A stretch of DNA of 64,000 nucleotides from Planctomycetota bacterium (GTDB lineage Bacteria > Planctomycetota > UBA1135 > UBA2386). Shown piece after piece: positions 9,150 through 17,985 of this stretch. Numbering within the stretch: the first letter of the stretch is position 1; the number at the start of each line of letters is the position of its first letter. The stretch is taken from positions 186,001 through 250,000 of the forward strand of contig JADJPQ010000009.1 of NCBI GenBank assembly GCA_016713175.1, written 5' to 3'. The notes under the pieces were generated by a model. The model was given only the letters and a program-made list of their open reading frames with translations. It did no database searches and was not told where the DNA came from. The position numbers were made by a program, and so were the translations under genes.

Positions 9150-11648
9150 TCACAGCAGGTTGAACCGCTTGCGCAGCAGCCATTCGATGGCGAGCACGAA
9201 CAGGATGAAGCCGACGGTGACCCAGCTGTCCCAGACCGCGTGCGGGGTCCGGAACGTGTCGGTCGCCGACCGCGACGGCACCTTGTCGAGCGCCGCCAGC
9301 AGTTGCGCCGGCGTGTCGCACAGTTCGCCACCCGTGGCGCCGGCGACTGCGGCCAGTTCGGCTCGGTCCATGGGGCCTTCGCGTTCGATCTGCGCCGGAA
9401 TCACCTGGAACGCCGCCTCCGCTTCCTTGCCGGCCTTCTGCAGCGTGCGGACGCGGTAGGTGCCGGTCTGCGTCGGGCGGAACATCAGCTCGAACGTGCC
9501 GGTCGACTCCTCGTTCGGCAGCAGCTTCAAGGTCTCCTGCGGCTGGCCGTCCTTCTCGAGCGCGAGATCGAGGTACTCGGCCATCAACGGCTGCAGCGCC
9601 TCATCCTTGGCTTCGATCGTCAGTCGCAGCGCTTCGCCGAGTTCGACCTTCTCGTCGCTGACCGCCACCCGCACGCGGCTGTTGCCGGCGTGAATGCGGC
9701 CCTCGAGCAGATAGCGGATGCCCTTGATCCAGAATCGGTTGTACGCGTCCTCGTACAGCGAGCGCCAGCGGTAGGACTCGTCCATGCCGTTGGCGATCAC
9801 GCGGCCCGCGCCGAGGAAATGCGTCGCGACCAGCGGCATGCCGCGGCCCTCGACCTTCAGTTGGGGTGCGGTGTGTTCGACCAACACCGTCGCCGCCGGC
9901 TTCGGCCGTTTGGCCGGGAACGAGAAATGGAAACCCGGCAGACGGTTCCACAACAAGCGGGCTTCGTCCTTGTTCTCGGCGATGCGCGCAATCTTGCTGG
10001 CCAGCCCATCTTCGCCCTCAGCGGACAGCTGGTAGGGCCATGGCCGGTTGAACGCGAGACCGAACCCGATGATCGTGGTGTCCGCCTTTTCGAGGTCGTA
10101 GACGACCGGCAGCAACGCCGCGATGGCCTTGGTGTTCGGCGACCGCAGGGCCTCGAGCGTGTACTTCTCGCCGCAGACCCACCACAGACCACAACCGTTC
10201 TCGACAACGTGTTTGGCCAGCATCTCCGAGAACGACGCGGTCAGCTTGTCGGCGTTGGGATCGATGAGGATCGCGACGTCGTACGGGTCGAGCGCGGCCG
10301 GCGTCTCCGGCAGGTTCTTGATCGTGACGTCGGGATCACCATCCTGCGGGAACTCGGCATCGGCGCTCTGCAGCCAGCACGAGACGTCGATCGTCTTGTC
10401 GCGGATCAACAGTTGGCGGAGGATCTGGAACTCGTGACTGCTGCCGCCGGCGAGCAGCAGCACGCGCGTGCGTTCCCCGAGAACTTCGATGGCGGCGTTC
10501 TTCTGGTGGCGCTCCGGGGCCGGCGGCTCACCGCTCGGCGGCTGCAGTTCGACCCGGTAGGTGAACTTGCCGGTCTCGTCGGAGGTGACCTCCTTGAACT
10601 CGGCGATCGTATCGGTCTTCTCGCCACCGACCTGGACCTGCTGCGTCCGGACGACGGACTGCGCGCCCTTGTCGTCGATGCGCAGCAAGCGGACCGTCAC
10701 GGCAGTCTGGTCGTAGCCGGTCGCACTGATGTTGGCTTTCAGTTCGAAGGGATCCTTCTGGAACACCTTCTCCGGCGCTTCGAGGCGCGTGATGCCCACG
10801 GCCTGGGTCTCGGCCGGATCGCCGATGCCAAGCACGAAGGTGTGCGGCACCTTGCGCTGGTTCAACATCCGCGCGATCTCGGCGCCGAGCGGGCCGGCAT
10901 TGCGGCGGCCATCGCTGAGGATCACGACTGCCGCGATCTCGGCGTTGCGGCTGCGATCGAGCGCAGCGCGCAGCGAGCTGCCGAGGTTCGAGAAGCGACC
11001 ATCGGCGGTGAGCCTGGCGAGATCGACCCGCGGCGGCGGCTTGGGCGCGCCGTCGGTCCCGGCCGGCATCGGCTTGCCATCCGGTCCGAGCCGTTCGGGC
11101 TCTGGCAACAGCGGCAACTGGTCGATGCTCCCCGAGAACGTGTAGAGCTGCGCTTCGTTCTTGGCCGCGATCTTGCGGATCAGTTCGCCGTCACGAGCAC
11201 CCAACACCGCCTTGGCCAGGTCGATCCGCGGGGCCGCCGCCGGGTCGGTGATGCCGAGTTCGCGCCAGCCTGCGGCGAGCGGCTGCACGTGGTCGCGGCG
11301 ATACGCGTCCAGATGCGTCATCGATTGCGAGGTGTCGACGAGCAGCAGCGTGTGGCCGGCGCGCGTCTCGCGTTTGACCGCGACCAGGTTGGGCTCGAGC
11401 AGCAGCGCGATCGCGGCCAGCACCGCCAGCAACCGCAGGGTGCCGAGCACCAGGCGCTGCCAGCCCTGCAGGTTCTTGCCATCACGGCGGTAGATGAACG
11501 TCACGAACAGCACGGCGAGCAGGCAGCCGAGCAGCACCATCAGGCCGAGCCCACCGGTCGGAAACCGGGTGAACTCGAAGTGCAGGTCGGCGCCGTCCTC
11601 GACGGTGATGCCCTTCCACGAAGCCAGCCAACGCAGGAATTCTTGCAT
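9150..11648 (-). CDS. VWA-domain membrane protein with glutamine-amidotransferase-like region
   Basis: An 832-residue protein with two N-terminal membrane helices (about 33-55 and 68-86) and one at the very C-terminus. Between them are a von Willebrand A domain with an intact MIDAS start (VDTSQSM near residue 105) and, at about 400-600, a fold resembling class-I glutamine amidotransferase proteins (GCGLWWVCGEKYTLEAL) without an obvious catalytic triad. An ATG with GGAG upstream supports the start. VWA domains bind partner proteins through a metal ion. It pairs with the BatA-like protein encoded 15 bp upstream. Confidence 0.8.
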   Translation of the reverse strand: MQEFLRWLASWKGITVEDGADLHFEFTRFPTGGLGLMVLLGCLLAVLFVTFIYRRDGKNLQGWQRLVLGTLRLLAVLAAIALLLEPNLVAVKRETRAGHTLLLVDTSQSMTHLDAYRRDHVQPLAAGWRELGITDPAAAPRIDLAKAVLGARDGELIRKIAAKNEAQLYTFSGSIDQLPLLPEPERLGPDGKPMPAGTDGAPKPPPRVDLARLTADGRFSNLGSSLRAALDRSRNAEIAAVVILSDGRRNAGPLGAEIARMLNQRKVPHTFVLGIGDPAETQAVGITRLEAPEKVFQKDPFELKANISATGYDQTAVTVRLLRIDDKGAQSVVRTQQVQVGGEKTDTIAEFKEVTSDETGKFTYRVELQPPSGEPPAPERHQKNAAIEVLGERTRVLLLAGGSSHEFQILRQLLIRDKTIDVSCWLQSADAEFPQDGDPDVTIKNLPETPAALDPYDVAILIDPNADKLTASFSEMLAKHVVENGCGLWWVCGEKYTLEALRSPNTKAIAALLPVVYDLEKADTTIIGFGLAFNRPWPYQLSAEGEDGLASKIARIAENKDEARLLWNRLPGFHFSFPAKRPKPAATVLVEHTAPQLKVEGRGMPLVATHFLGAGRVIANGMDESYRWRSLYEDAYNRFWIKGIRYLLEGRIHAGNSRVRVAVSDEKVELGEALRLTIEAKDEALQPLMAEYLDLALEKDGQPQETLKLLPNEESTGTFELMFRPTQTGTYRVRTLQKAGKEAEAAFQVIPAQIEREGPMDRAELAAVAGATGGELCDTPAQLLAALDKVPSRSATDTFRTPHAVWDSWVTVGFILFVLAIEWLLRKRFNLL

Positions 11649-11663
11649 CGCGCACTCCGTCGC

Positions 11664-13907
11664 TCAGCGGCGACCGAACCTCCAGGCCAGGAACGATTCG
11701 GCCACCAGGCCGAGCAACAACGCTGCGGCCAACAACCGCCAGATCTCGCCTTCGCCGGTGCCGCGCCCGCTGCCGGCGCCGCCGCGCTCGAACGTCACCC
11801 GCTCTTGCAGCTCGGCAGGCCAGGCCTTGGTGAACGCGGACTGCGTCAGCCGGATCAGCCGGCTTTCCTCGGTCGGCAGATTGCGCGCGAGCATCCGCTT
11901 CTCGACGCCACCACCGTGGGTCAGCAGATCGACTTCGAACGCGCCAAGCCCGCGCAGGTCGGCCATCGCCAGATCGAGCACCAACTGCGGCGGCGGTGCC
12001 TGGACGCCAGCCGCCGGTGACACTTCCGGCTTGCTTTCGACCGCGGTGAACGTCCGTTCCTCGCCGCCTTCGACGGTCGCTCGCACGGTCACGTCAGGCT
12101 TGTAGGTGCCTGGATCGAGCTGCAGCCGCCAGGTGCCGCGGGTGCCGAGGTTGTAGGGCGCCAGGTCGCGGGCCCGGGCCGCGAAGCGATGTGCCTGGTT
12201 GGCGAGGATCACCATCGCGTACGTGTCGGGCAGGTTGGACCAGTGCTTGTCGGCGGTGATGCCGAACTGCACGACCTGCCCACCGCCGCTGCCGAACGAT
12301 CGCGCCGCGACGATCGGCGTGCCCTCGGCGTCGCGCGCGCGGGCGACGATCGACGCGGGCACGTTCGGGTCCTCGTTCATCGTCAGATAGCGCTTCAGCA
12401 GCACCGCCCGACCGAGCAGCAGCTCGAGCACCTCGCCGAGCTTGCCGCACAGCGGATGGTCCTTGGTCGCCAGGAACGCGTGCTCGGGCCGGTCGGGGTC
12501 GCCCTCGATCTCGCCGAACGGCATCGGCAACAGCCCTTTGCCGGCCTGCCAGAAGGCGTCGTTGTAGCGCGCCGGATCGACCTGCGCGCCGGCGAAGAAC
12601 ACCAGTCCGCCGCCGTCTTCGACGAACTTCTGCACCTTCTGGACGACCGCCGGCAATGGCACCGGGCAGTTGCACAGCCAGACCATGTCGAACGGCGCGA
12701 GGTCGGTCTCGCCGAGCGCCGACTCCAGCACGATCTGCACTTCGACGCCGGAGATCGCTTCGCCACCCGGCTCCAGGGCGACCTGCAGGAAGAACGTCTC
12801 GCCGGCGTCGTCGCTGGTGTCGCCGGGATCGCCGTCGACCAGCAGCACGCGCGAACGTTCCTGCACCTCGATCGCCAGCCAGCGGCGGTCGTCGACCAGG
12901 AAATGATCGACCGCAGTCGCGAGGCCCGCCTCGACGCGATGGTTGCCGGCGGTGTGGAACGTGTGGGTGATCGCGACCGTGGTGCGTTCGCCCGGCGACA
13001 GTTGCGGGATCGGCCGCACCACGCGGCTCTTGCCGTCGACTTCGACCGCGAGTTCCGCCGGTTCCGAGTTGTCGAGACCGAAGTTCTGCACGTCGACAGC
13101 GAGCGTGACCGGCACACCGGCGACCGTCACCCGATCGGCCCGGCGCACGGCGACGACCGCGAGATTGTCGGCATCGTTGCTGTCGTCCTGACTGACGGTG
13201 ATGTGTTCGGTCTCGGTCTTCAGCGCCGCGATCTGCGCCAGCAGACCGGGTCGCGGTTTGTCGTCGTCGGTCAGCCAGTCGATCGTCCGCACGTCGGTGG
13301 CGAGCACGTATTCGGTGCGGCCGGCTTCCTTGACCTCGGCAGCCCGCCGGCGCACTTCCTCGAGCACCTTGCCGAGGTCCATGCCGGCATCGCCGACCTC
13401 GAGTTCCTTCAGCAGTTTGCCGACCCGTTGACCGAGATCGGCGCCGACGCGCTGGCTCCACATGTCAGGCTGCGTCGGCCGACTGGCTCGCACGATCGAG
13501 AACAGGTCGCCATCGCGCGTGGCGGCCAGCTTGTCGGCCAGTGCCCGGGTCCGGTCCTGGGCCCGTTCGAACAGGTTGGTGCTGCCCGAGCGCTGGGTCA
13601 TCGACACGGTGTCGTCGAGCACGACGACGTGGTGCGTGCGGGTGCCGATCAGGCCGCCGCCGGACAGTTGCGGACGGGCGACCAGGAACACCAGGAACAA
13701 CACCGCCAGCGTGCGCAGCAACAACACCAGCCACTGTTCCATCCGCAACCGCTTGCGATTGCGTTTCATCGCCGCGAGCAGGAACTCCATCGCCGCCCAC
13801 GGCACGCGCTGGAACCGCCGGCGGTTCAGCAGGTGGATGATGATCGGCACCGACGCCAGCGGGATGCCCCACAGCAGCAGCGGGTTGAGGAAAGCGAGTG
13901 CGAGCAT
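11664..13907 (-). CDS. BatA-like VWA membrane protein
   Basis: A 747-residue protein. The N-terminus carries the BatA signature: a first membrane helix, then HLLNRRRFQRVPWAAMEFLL, then a second helix. The VWA domain has a slightly altered MIDAS (LDDTVSM; the first Ser of DxSxS is Thr). A CARDB-like beta domain lies at about 240-320, an amidotransferase-like region at 340-520, and a single membrane helix ends the protein. Bat proteins belong to MoxR-linked complexes, but no MoxR ATPase or DUF58 gene is in this operon. Confidence 0.8.
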   Translation of the reverse strand: MLALAFLNPLLLWGIPLASVPIIIHLLNRRRFQRVPWAAMEFLLAAMKRNRKRLRMEQWLVLLLRTLAVLFLVFLVARPQLSGGGLIGTRTHHVVVLDDTVSMTQRSGSTNLFERAQDRTRALADKLAATRDGDLFSIVRASRPTQPDMWSQRVGADLGQRVGKLLKELEVGDAGMDLGKVLEEVRRRAAEVKEAGRTEYVLATDVRTIDWLTDDDKPRPGLLAQIAALKTETEHITVSQDDSNDADNLAVVAVRRADRVTVAGVPVTLAVDVQNFGLDNSEPAELAVEVDGKSRVVRPIPQLSPGERTTVAITHTFHTAGNHRVEAGLATAVDHFLVDDRRWLAIEVQERSRVLLVDGDPGDTSDDAGETFFLQVALEPGGEAISGVEVQIVLESALGETDLAPFDMVWLCNCPVPLPAVVQKVQKFVEDGGGLVFFAGAQVDPARYNDAFWQAGKGLLPMPFGEIEGDPDRPEHAFLATKDHPLCGKLGEVLELLLGRAVLLKRYLTMNEDPNVPASIVARARDAEGTPIVAARSFGSGGGQVVQFGITADKHWSNLPDTYAMVILANQAHRFAARARDLAPYNLGTRGTWRLQLDPGTYKPDVTVRATVEGGEERTFTAVESKPEVSPAAGVQAPPPQLVLDLAMADLRGLGAFEVDLLTHGGGVEKRMLARNLPTEESRLIRLTQSAFTKAWPAELQERVTFERGGAGSGRGTGEGEIWRLLAAALLLGLVAESFLAWRFGRR

Positions 13908-13941
13908 TCGGGTTCCTGGCGGGCAGTGGTTGGTCGGACGG

Positions 13942-14991
13942 TCAGCGCTGGTAGATCGGGGCCAACGAATACGGCAGTTGCAGGATGGTCAGAGCGATCG
14001 CGGTGCCATACACGGAACCAACGCCGTCACCGTCCCACGAACCGTCCTTGCGCTGCTGCTTGACCAGCCAGGCGGCCATCTTGGCGAAGTAGTCGTTCCA
14101 GTCCTTGCCGCCGCGCTGATACAGCGCCTGCGCGTAATACAAATGCGTGTAGAAGTGGTGGCCGGTGTTGTCGGTACTGACCTGCACGTGCTTCATCACG
14201 TATTTGATCGCCTTCTCGACGAACGGCTGGTCGTCATAGACGCCGGCGTTGTAGAGCACCGCGACACCGGCCGCCGAGATCGCCGGGCGGCTTTCGCCCC
14301 CGGAGCCGGCGCTGTATTTGATGCCGCCGTCGGCATTCTGGCACTTCTTGATGTAGTTGATCGCGCGATCGATCGTCTTGGCACTGACGACGATGCCGGC
14401 CTGCCGGCACGCGCGCAACGCCTGCACCTGCGTGACGGTGACACTGCCTTCATCGCCACCCGAATCGGGGGTGTAGAGCCAGCCGCCGGCGCCGGACTGT
14501 GAGTTCTCGATCAGCTTGCAGGCCTTGGTCAGCACCCGCTGCAGCTTCTCCTGCCGCTTGATGTCCTCCTCCATGCCGTACACCGAAGCGAGGTACAGTA
14601 GCGAGAAGCCGTGGCCGTACATGCTGCGGCCTTCCTCCTGCGGCACCGAGATGACGCCCGAATTGGCGTCGGCATTCTTCATCAGGAAGTCGACCGACTT
14701 GCGGACCTGTTCCCAGTATCTGCCTCGCGAGGGTGTCGAGCCGCTGGCGATGAACGCCATGCCGGCCAGTCCGGTCATTGCCGCCGGGTACGAGCCGTAG
14801 CCACCGGCGTTGCGCCAGCAGCCATCGGCGCCCTGACTGCCTTTCAGGAATTCGAGCCCGCGTCCGATCGCTTCGTGAATCTCGCGGTTGACACCCGGCG
14901 GATACGCCTGATCCTGGGCGTGGGCGCCGCGTCCCAGCAGCGCCGCGAACAGCACCGACGCCGCCTGGACCTTCGTGCGAAAACGGATCAT
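13942..14991 (-). CDS. secreted prenyltransferase/squalene-cyclase-type (QW repeat) protein
   Basis: A 349-residue protein with a signal peptide ending near HAQ (residues 1-26). It has repeated QW-type motifs: QGADGCW, QNADGG and, near the C-terminus, QRKDGSW. These mark the alpha/alpha-barrel shared by squalene-hopene cyclases and prenyltransferases. No DXDD cyclase acid motif is evident and the barrel is short, so a binding or structural role is as likely as catalysis. Its ATG overlaps the upstream TGA as ATGA. Confidence 0.78.
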   Translation of the reverse strand: MIRFRTKVQAASVLFAALLGRGAHAQDQAYPPGVNREIHEAIGRGLEFLKGSQGADGCWRNAGGYGSYPAAMTGLAGMAFIASGSTPSRGRYWEQVRKSVDFLMKNADANSGVISVPQEEGRSMYGHGFSLLYLASVYGMEEDIKRQEKLQRVLTKACKLIENSQSGAGGWLYTPDSGGDEGSVTVTQVQALRACRQAGIVVSAKTIDRAINYIKKCQNADGGIKYSAGSGGESRPAISAAGVAVLYNAGVYDDQPFVEKAIKYVMKHVQVSTDNTGHHFYTHLYYAQALYQRGGKDWNDYFAKMAAWLVKQQRKDGSWDGDGVGSVYGTAIALTILQLPYSLAPIYQR

Positions 14992-17774
14992 TCCTTGCCC
15001 TCCATGTAGCGATACAGACTCTGTTGTTCGTCAGCGTAGGCACGCAGGTCGGGGATCTGCTTCCAGAGGTCCAACCTCGCGAGATGCCAGTTCATCCGGA
15101 CCGTCCGGTCGAGCGCGAACGGCCGCACGCGGTCGAGCAGGGCCACCGCGTCGTCACGACGCCCCTTGCCAGCCAGGAGCAGCGCCCGTTCACGTGCAAG
15201 GCTCAGCAGCCTGGTAGCTCCGCGCAATTGCACGTCGGCCGCCAGGCTCGGCACGGCCAGCAATTGCTCGAGCGTCGCAATCGCCGCATCGGTGTCGCCG
15301 GCTTGAGCCTGATAGCGCGCCCGGGTCAGCGGGTCCTTCGCGGCTGCGGCCAACGCCGTCAATGCCGCCGCCGTGCTGTACACCTCGACACCACCCTGAT
15401 AGGCGACGCCGAGCCACGGGCCGGACACGAACAGGCTGCAGGGGCCGCTCAGCGGGTTCTGGCCCTGGGTGAGCGCCGGCAATGACAACTGCTGCCAGTC
15501 CGACTTGCCGTCGGCCGGCAGCACCAGCACTGCTCGCGAATGCGGCATCAACACGTAGTCCTCGAGCACCACCCCGCGACCGCGCCAACGCGTCAGCGCC
15601 TGGTCGGCGGACGGCAGCGGTTTGCTCCACAACCGGCTGCCGGACCGCAGGCCGATGCAGATCAGTTCGGTCTCGCTGGTGACGAACAGATGCCGGCTGT
15701 TGGCACCGACGATCGACTGCAGCGGCCCGTACTGCGCATACCGCGTTTCGCGGCCATCCAGCATCCACAACGGTTGGCCCGAAGCGCCGTCGATGCACAG
15801 CAGCATGTCGCCATCGCACGGCGCGAAGATCACCATGCCCTCGACCAGCACCGGATCGCTCGGCAGGAAACTCGGCAGGTCGCGCTCGACGAACCGGATG
15901 CCGTATTCGGCCTCGCGCTGGCTGTTGCGCACCTTGCCGCGCGGTCGCAACGGATCACGACGTTCGTAGCGCCGCACCCATTTGAGGTCGCCGGCAAACG
16001 CATCGACCGCCGCCAGGCCGCCGCCGTTGGTCAGCATGTAGGCAACGCCGCCCTGCACGCGCACCGGCGAGCCCGGCGCCTTGAAGAACGGACTGCCGCC
16101 CGCATGCACGCGGGTCCGCCACAGCGGCTTGCCGGTGGCGCGATCCAGACACTGCAGGCTGTAGGCGCCACGGCGCAGCACCGGGGCCAACAGACGTTCG
16201 CCGAACACGGTCGGCGCCGCCAGGAACGTGACATCCTTCAGCCCGTCCTCGCCTTCGTGCCAGTCGGTCGACGCCCACGCGCGCGCCATGGACTCGCGGT
16301 CGTGCGCCACCAGGGTGTTGGCGCGCAGGACCTCGTCATTGGACGAGGTCTTGTTGTAACCGAGGATCGTATAATAGCGTCGTTCGTCTTCGACCGGGCG
16401 GAACAACGCAAAATCATAGGCCGGAACACGGACCCGAGGATTGTTGGGTTTGGGTCTGGTCTTGATATCGACGTCGCCGTCGCCTTCGCGCAACAGCAGG
16501 CCCGAGAAGGCATCCAGCACGCGCATCCGGTAATGGTCGTGGAGCACCACCCGATCGGCCGGGAAATCCTTGCCGAAGAACGCCAGCCGCGTGCTGACAT
16601 CGTTCTTGCTCGCATGTGGAGCGGCAGTGACGACCTGACCCTCACCAAAGAAATTGTTGCCGCTGTTGTCGTTGTTGCTGCGAACGGCGCGATAGGGCTC
16701 CTGATCGAAATAGCGGAACTGCCACAACGGGATCAGGTCGCCGACATCGCGAACGAGCCAACGCAGGTTGCGGTCGACCCGGGTTTCGGTATCGGCAACC
16801 AGCGAGCCATCCGCCGCCCGGAACAGCGCCGAATCCGGCAGTTCTCTGACCGGCTGCAGTTCTCCCATGATGCGCAACGACTCGTCCGGGAACGCCGTGG
16901 CCAGCGCCTGGGCGGCGTCACGCGCCGCACCGACCTCACCGGCAAAGCGCATGCACAACGCGATCTTGTAACGGCACCAGACTTCCGAGATGCCGAGCTT
17001 CCTGCGGTTCTGCTCGGGATAGACCTCGATCAGGTCGCGCAACACCTGCACCGCCGCGCGATACCGGGCCTGGTGCATGAACTGGTCCGCCAACGCCACC
17101 ATCGCCCGGCCGGCAGCCAACGTGACGAAGTAACGGTTGGCCACCCGTTCCAGCGCAGAGGCGCCGCCTTGCCGCACTGCCGCACCAAGCAGCTCTTCGG
17201 CCGCGACCTCGAACTCGCTCTGGTACAGATCGACACCGATCTGAGGCATCGCCGCCAGCAGTTCGTGGCAGAGTCGCCGGACCGGCCGGTACAGACGACC
17301 GTCCTGCGAGAACACGGCCTGCGAGGGGTCCAGCACCGTCATCGTACCGGACTCAGCTCCCTTCGCGTTGTCCGTGGCCTTCTCCTTGGGCTTTTCCGTG
17401 ACCTTCGGATCGGTCGGCTTGGGCTGAACGCCTTCCTTGGGCTGGTCAGTGGCAGTTGGCGCCCCCGGCAGTGGCGTTTCGGGCGCCCCCACCGAGTCCG
17501 CCGCTTCGATGGTCCGTCCTTCGATGACGTCCTGCAGGACCTTGATCGCGGCCGGGTAGTTTTCCTTCACAAGGAAGTCCTGGGCCTTGCGCAGGTACCG
17601 GTCGAGGTTCGGGTTCTCGAACAGTTCGACCGTCACCCCGCCGTCGTCTTCCGGGTCGGTCTTGGCGGCGATTGCTCCGCCGCCGACGGGCACAACCACT
17701 CGGAGCCGCTGTGCCCACGCTGTGCCTGACAGCAGGGTTGCGGAGAGTACGACGATGGGCAGGTAGCGGGTCAC
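14988..17774 (-). CDS. secreted TPR plus PQQ-like beta-propeller protein
   Basis: I chose GTG 17774 because it directly precedes a clean signal peptide (TRYLPIVVLSATLLSGTAWAQ); an in-frame TTG farther upstream would place 22 polar residues before it. The product is 928 residues. Residues 45-300 are helical with a Pro/Lys-rich linker, and the rest includes PQQ/BamB-type blades (for example GGLAAVDAFAGDLKWV and LLCIDGASGQPLWML). A further helical TPR-like region ends the protein. It is first in the leftward operon. A scaffold role at the envelope is inferred. Confidence 0.78.
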   Translation of the reverse strand: MTRYLPIVVLSATLLSGTAWAQRLRVVVPVGGGAIAAKTDPEDDGGVTVELFENPNLDRYLRKAQDFLVKENYPAAIKVLQDVIEGRTIEAADSVGAPETPLPGAPTATDQPKEGVQPKPTDPKVTEKPKEKATDNAKGAESGTMTVLDPSQAVFSQDGRLYRPVRRLCHELLAAMPQIGVDLYQSEFEVAAEELLGAAVRQGGASALERVANRYFVTLAAGRAMVALADQFMHQARYRAAVQVLRDLIEVYPEQNRRKLGISEVWCRYKIALCMRFAGEVGAARDAAQALATAFPDESLRIMGELQPVRELPDSALFRAADGSLVADTETRVDRNLRWLVRDVGDLIPLWQFRYFDQEPYRAVRSNNDNSGNNFFGEGQVVTAAPHASKNDVSTRLAFFGKDFPADRVVLHDHYRMRVLDAFSGLLLREGDGDVDIKTRPKPNNPRVRVPAYDFALFRPVEDERRYYTILGYNKTSSNDEVLRANTLVAHDRESMARAWASTDWHEGEDGLKDVTFLAAPTVFGERLLAPVLRRGAYSLQCLDRATGKPLWRTRVHAGGSPFFKAPGSPVRVQGGVAYMLTNGGGLAAVDAFAGDLKWVRRYERRDPLRPRGKVRNSQREAEYGIRFVERDLPSFLPSDPVLVEGMVIFAPCDGDMLLCIDGASGQPLWMLDGRETRYAQYGPLQSIVGANSRHLFVTSETELICIGLRSGSRLWSKPLPSADQALTRWRGRGVVLEDYVLMPHSRAVLVLPADGKSDWQQLSLPALTQGQNPLSGPCSLFVSGPWLGVAYQGGVEVYSTAAALTALAAAAKDPLTRARYQAQAGDTDAAIATLEQLLAVPSLAADVQLRGATRLLSLARERALLLAGKGRRDDAVALLDRVRPFALDRTVRMNWHLARLDLWKQIPDLRAYADEQQSLYRYMEGKE

Positions 17775-17985
17775 GGGGTCCGTTCCGTGGGTTCGTGGGG
17801 AGGGGCTTGAACGTACGAACCGGTGGGAGGGATCGGTCAAGAATCTACGTCAACTGGCCACAACCGGCGAGGATACTGGGACGTTTCCGACCATGCGCGT
17901 CAGGCTGACGTTCCGGAATTCGCTCGTGTCCGTGTCCAAGACCCCCACCGACGCTGTCGCGGCCCGAACATTCCCAGAGGTTTCG
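17775..17985. promoter_or_regulatory. divergent intergenic region, probable promoters for the envelope operon and the propeller gene
   Basis: This 211-bp gap separates divergent starts, so both transcription units probably begin here. On the minus strand a TTGACC-like -35 (17840-17835) and a weak TACGTT -10 (17815-17810) are 19 bp apart, a poor match. No clear plus-strand promoter, operator or riboswitch was seen. Confidence 0.3.

Noticed and set aside
9027..12020. A 997-codon plus-strand frame opposite the VWA gene
   Set aside because: Antisense to a gene with membrane helices and a clear MIDAS; composition is Arg/Gln/Leu-rich shadow sequence with no domain.
17810..17840. Minus-strand TTGACC/TACGTT as a firm promoter for the envelope operon
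   Set aside because: Spacing is 19 bp and the -10 is weak, so it is only mentioned within the intergenic entry.
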